Below, piece after piece: positions 4,602 to 5,641 of a stretch of 5,641 bases of DNA. A program made the translations under genes and the position numbers. The first letter of the stretch is position 1. Each line of letters opens with the position of its first letter. Origin of the DNA: Candidatus Dojkabacteria bacterium. Lineage in GTDB: Bacteria; Patescibacteriota; Dojkabacteria; SC72. The notes beneath the pieces are model-generated. The model ran no database searches and was not told where the DNA came from. It saw only the letters and a list, made by a program, of their open reading frames with translations. The stretch covers positions 1 through 5,641 of the forward strand of contig JAAZGF010000066.1 of assembly GCA_012511375.1 (NCBI GenBank), given 5' to 3'.

Positions 4602-5641
4602 ATGGGAAAAACAAAAAACATAGTGATTACTTCCTTACTCTTTTTACTAATTCCCTTAGTTGGATTAGTAACACCTCAAGAAGTAAATGCTGCTCAATTT
4701 CATTTTAAGTCATACTCCTTACCGAAAGAGGAAATAGTTAATGAGGATGTATACATAGTAGGAGAAGAAATTAAGATAGAGGGTATTATAGATGGAGATG
4801 CAATACTGATAGGTGATGTTGTTCAACTAGATGGAACTGTTACAGGTGATGTATATGTGCTTGGGGGAAAAGTAGATCTTAACGCTAATGTATATGGAGT
4901 AACTTTTCTACTTGGAGCTAATAGTACAGTAGAGGGATTGTTAGCTGAAAATACATATATTCTTTCACCTAATATTAATTACAGTGCAAATACAGGTAAG
5001 AATCTTTTGGCTCTCTTTGTAGAAAGTACGATAGGAGGCTCTGTGGGGGGAAACCTAAGAGTATTAGGATTGAACACAACAATTGATTCCTTTGTAAACA
5101 AAGATCTACTTGTTTTATTAACTGATGAGTACAGAGTGGAAGAAGAGAAGATAACTGGAGAGATATTTGATAAAGCAAAGATTCAAGAGATAGCCAAGGA
5201 GCAAGGTATTGTATCAGAGAAAGAAGAGAAACCAGGATGGGAAGCAAATGTCATTGTTGCCCTTACTGGATTCCTCGGTACTCTCTTAGTTGGCTTCATC
5301 TTAATTCTACTCTCTCCTGTTAAGACCTATGCCATTAAAGAAAAAATTACTGGTTCTAGTACAGAGTTCTTCTCTAGCCTTGCTGTAGGTTTTGTAATTC
5401 TAATATTAATACCATTCCCACTCTTTGTTCTCTTCTTAACTGTAGTTGGAGCACCAACAGCATTTTTGATCTTAGGGGTTCTAATGTTTGTACTCCTCTT
5501 TGGACGTATATGGGTAGAGATGGCATTTGGTACAGAAGTATTAGGACTATTTGGAGTTAAGGAGTACAGACCATACAAGTCTTTACTAGTAGGACGCTTT
5601 ATTTCCACTCTGTTGTATCTTGTCCCTGTTGTAGGCAACCT
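4602..5641 (+). CDS. Secreted/membrane protein with bactofilin-like beta-solenoid and C-terminal membrane segments (partial, cut by right edge)
   Basis: An open frame of 346 codons runs from the ATG at 4602 off the right edge with no stop. Residues 1-30 form a signal peptide: MGKTKN, a hydrophobic core IVITSLLFLLIPLVGLV, and a V-N-A cleavage box before A31. Residues about 45-175 are glycine- and valine-rich short strands repeating every 17-19 residues (GDAILIG near 65, GDVYVLG near 82, GVTFLLG near 99), as in polymer-forming/bactofilin beta-solenoids. A charged linker (about 178-212, rich in E and K) leads to hydrophobic segments near 214-237, 258-281, 283-302 and 329 onward. Family knowledge: similar bactofilin-like proteins with membrane-spanning tails are widespread and mostly uncharacterised. 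Inference: the solenoid faces outward and may scaffold the envelope or sense stress. An in-frame ATG at 4587 would add MIVLN; 4602 gives the more typical signal peptide. No Shine-Dalgarno motif precedes either. It is divergent from the glycan operon, so a functional link is unproven. Confidence 0.85.
   Translation, partial: MGKTKNIVITSLLFLLIPLVGLVTPQEVNAAQFHFKSYSLPKEEIVNEDVYIVGEEIKIEGIIDGDAILIGDVVQLDGTVTGDVYVLGGKVDLNANVYGVTFLLGANSTVEGLLAENTYILSPNINYSANTGKNLLALFVESTIGGSVGGNLRVLGLNTTIDSFVNKDLLVLLTDEYRVEEEKITGEIFDKAKIQEIAKEQGIVSEKEEKPGWEANVIVALTGFLGTLLVGFILILLSPVKTYAIKEKITGSSTEFFSSLAVGFVILILIPFPLFVLFLTVVGAPTAFLILGVLMFVLLFGRIWVEMAFGTEVLGLFGVKEYRPYKSLLVGRFISTLLYLVPVVGN

Noticed and set aside
4975..5247. 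Minus-strand open frame of 90 codons
   Set aside because: It is antisense to the solenoid and linker of the plus-strand gene, which has a clear signal peptide, repeats and membrane segments in one continuous frame.
5327..5638. Minus-strand open frame of 103 codons
   Set aside because: It is antisense to the membrane segments of the plus-strand gene; its Thr/Lys/Arg-rich composition is typical of a shadow of hydrophobic codons.

Overview
The window is AT-rich bacterial DNA, roughly one third G+C by eye. It holds two divergent transcription units on either side of a short intergenic region near 4514-4601. Five complete genes and one partial gene lie on the minus strand, and one gene cut by the right edge lies on the plus strand. 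TAA, TAG and TGA each end an apparently full-length protein, so the standard bacterial code fits. None of the readable starts has a convincing Shine-Dalgarno sequence. Low G+C, tight packing, absent Shine-Dalgarno motifs and an envelope-polysaccharide cassette are compatible with a Patescibacteria/CPR-type genome, but this is a weak inference with no marker gene to support it.

Minus strand, in order of transcription (right to left): galE (UDP-glucose 4-epimerase, 4513-3536), a UDP-glucuronate decarboxylase (UDP-xylose synthase, 3502-2558), a family-2 glycosyltransferase (2553-1702), wzm (ABC-2 polysaccharide export permease, 1712-936), wzt (its ATPase, 931-197), and the first ~69 codons of another gene (207 to the left edge) that resembles the N-terminal extension of a multidomain glycosyltransferase. 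Gaps are 33, 4, -11, 4 and -11 nt, so this looks like one operon. Together the genes make UDP-galactose and UDP-xylose type donors, transfer sugar to a carrier-linked glycan on the cytoplasmic face, and export the glycan by the ABC-transporter route. The operon continues beyond the left edge.

The intergenic region holds a near-consensus sigma70-type promoter for the operon (TTGACA, 17 nt, GATAAT). It lies so close to the galE ATG that the transcript should be leaderless or nearly so. A weaker plus-strand promoter candidate shares the same -35 bases.

Plus strand, 4602 to the right edge: a secreted/membrane protein with a signal peptide, a bactofilin-like (polymer-forming) beta-solenoid placed outside the cytoplasm, and at least four hydrophobic segments. 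The architecture resembles known but functionally uncharacterised membrane-anchored polymer-forming proteins.

I see no RNA genes, mobile elements, CRISPR arrays, defence genes or clear terminators. The gene content is a conventional polysaccharide locus. The most distinctive signals are the translation-initiation and promoter arrangement and the extracytoplasmic bactofilin-like protein.
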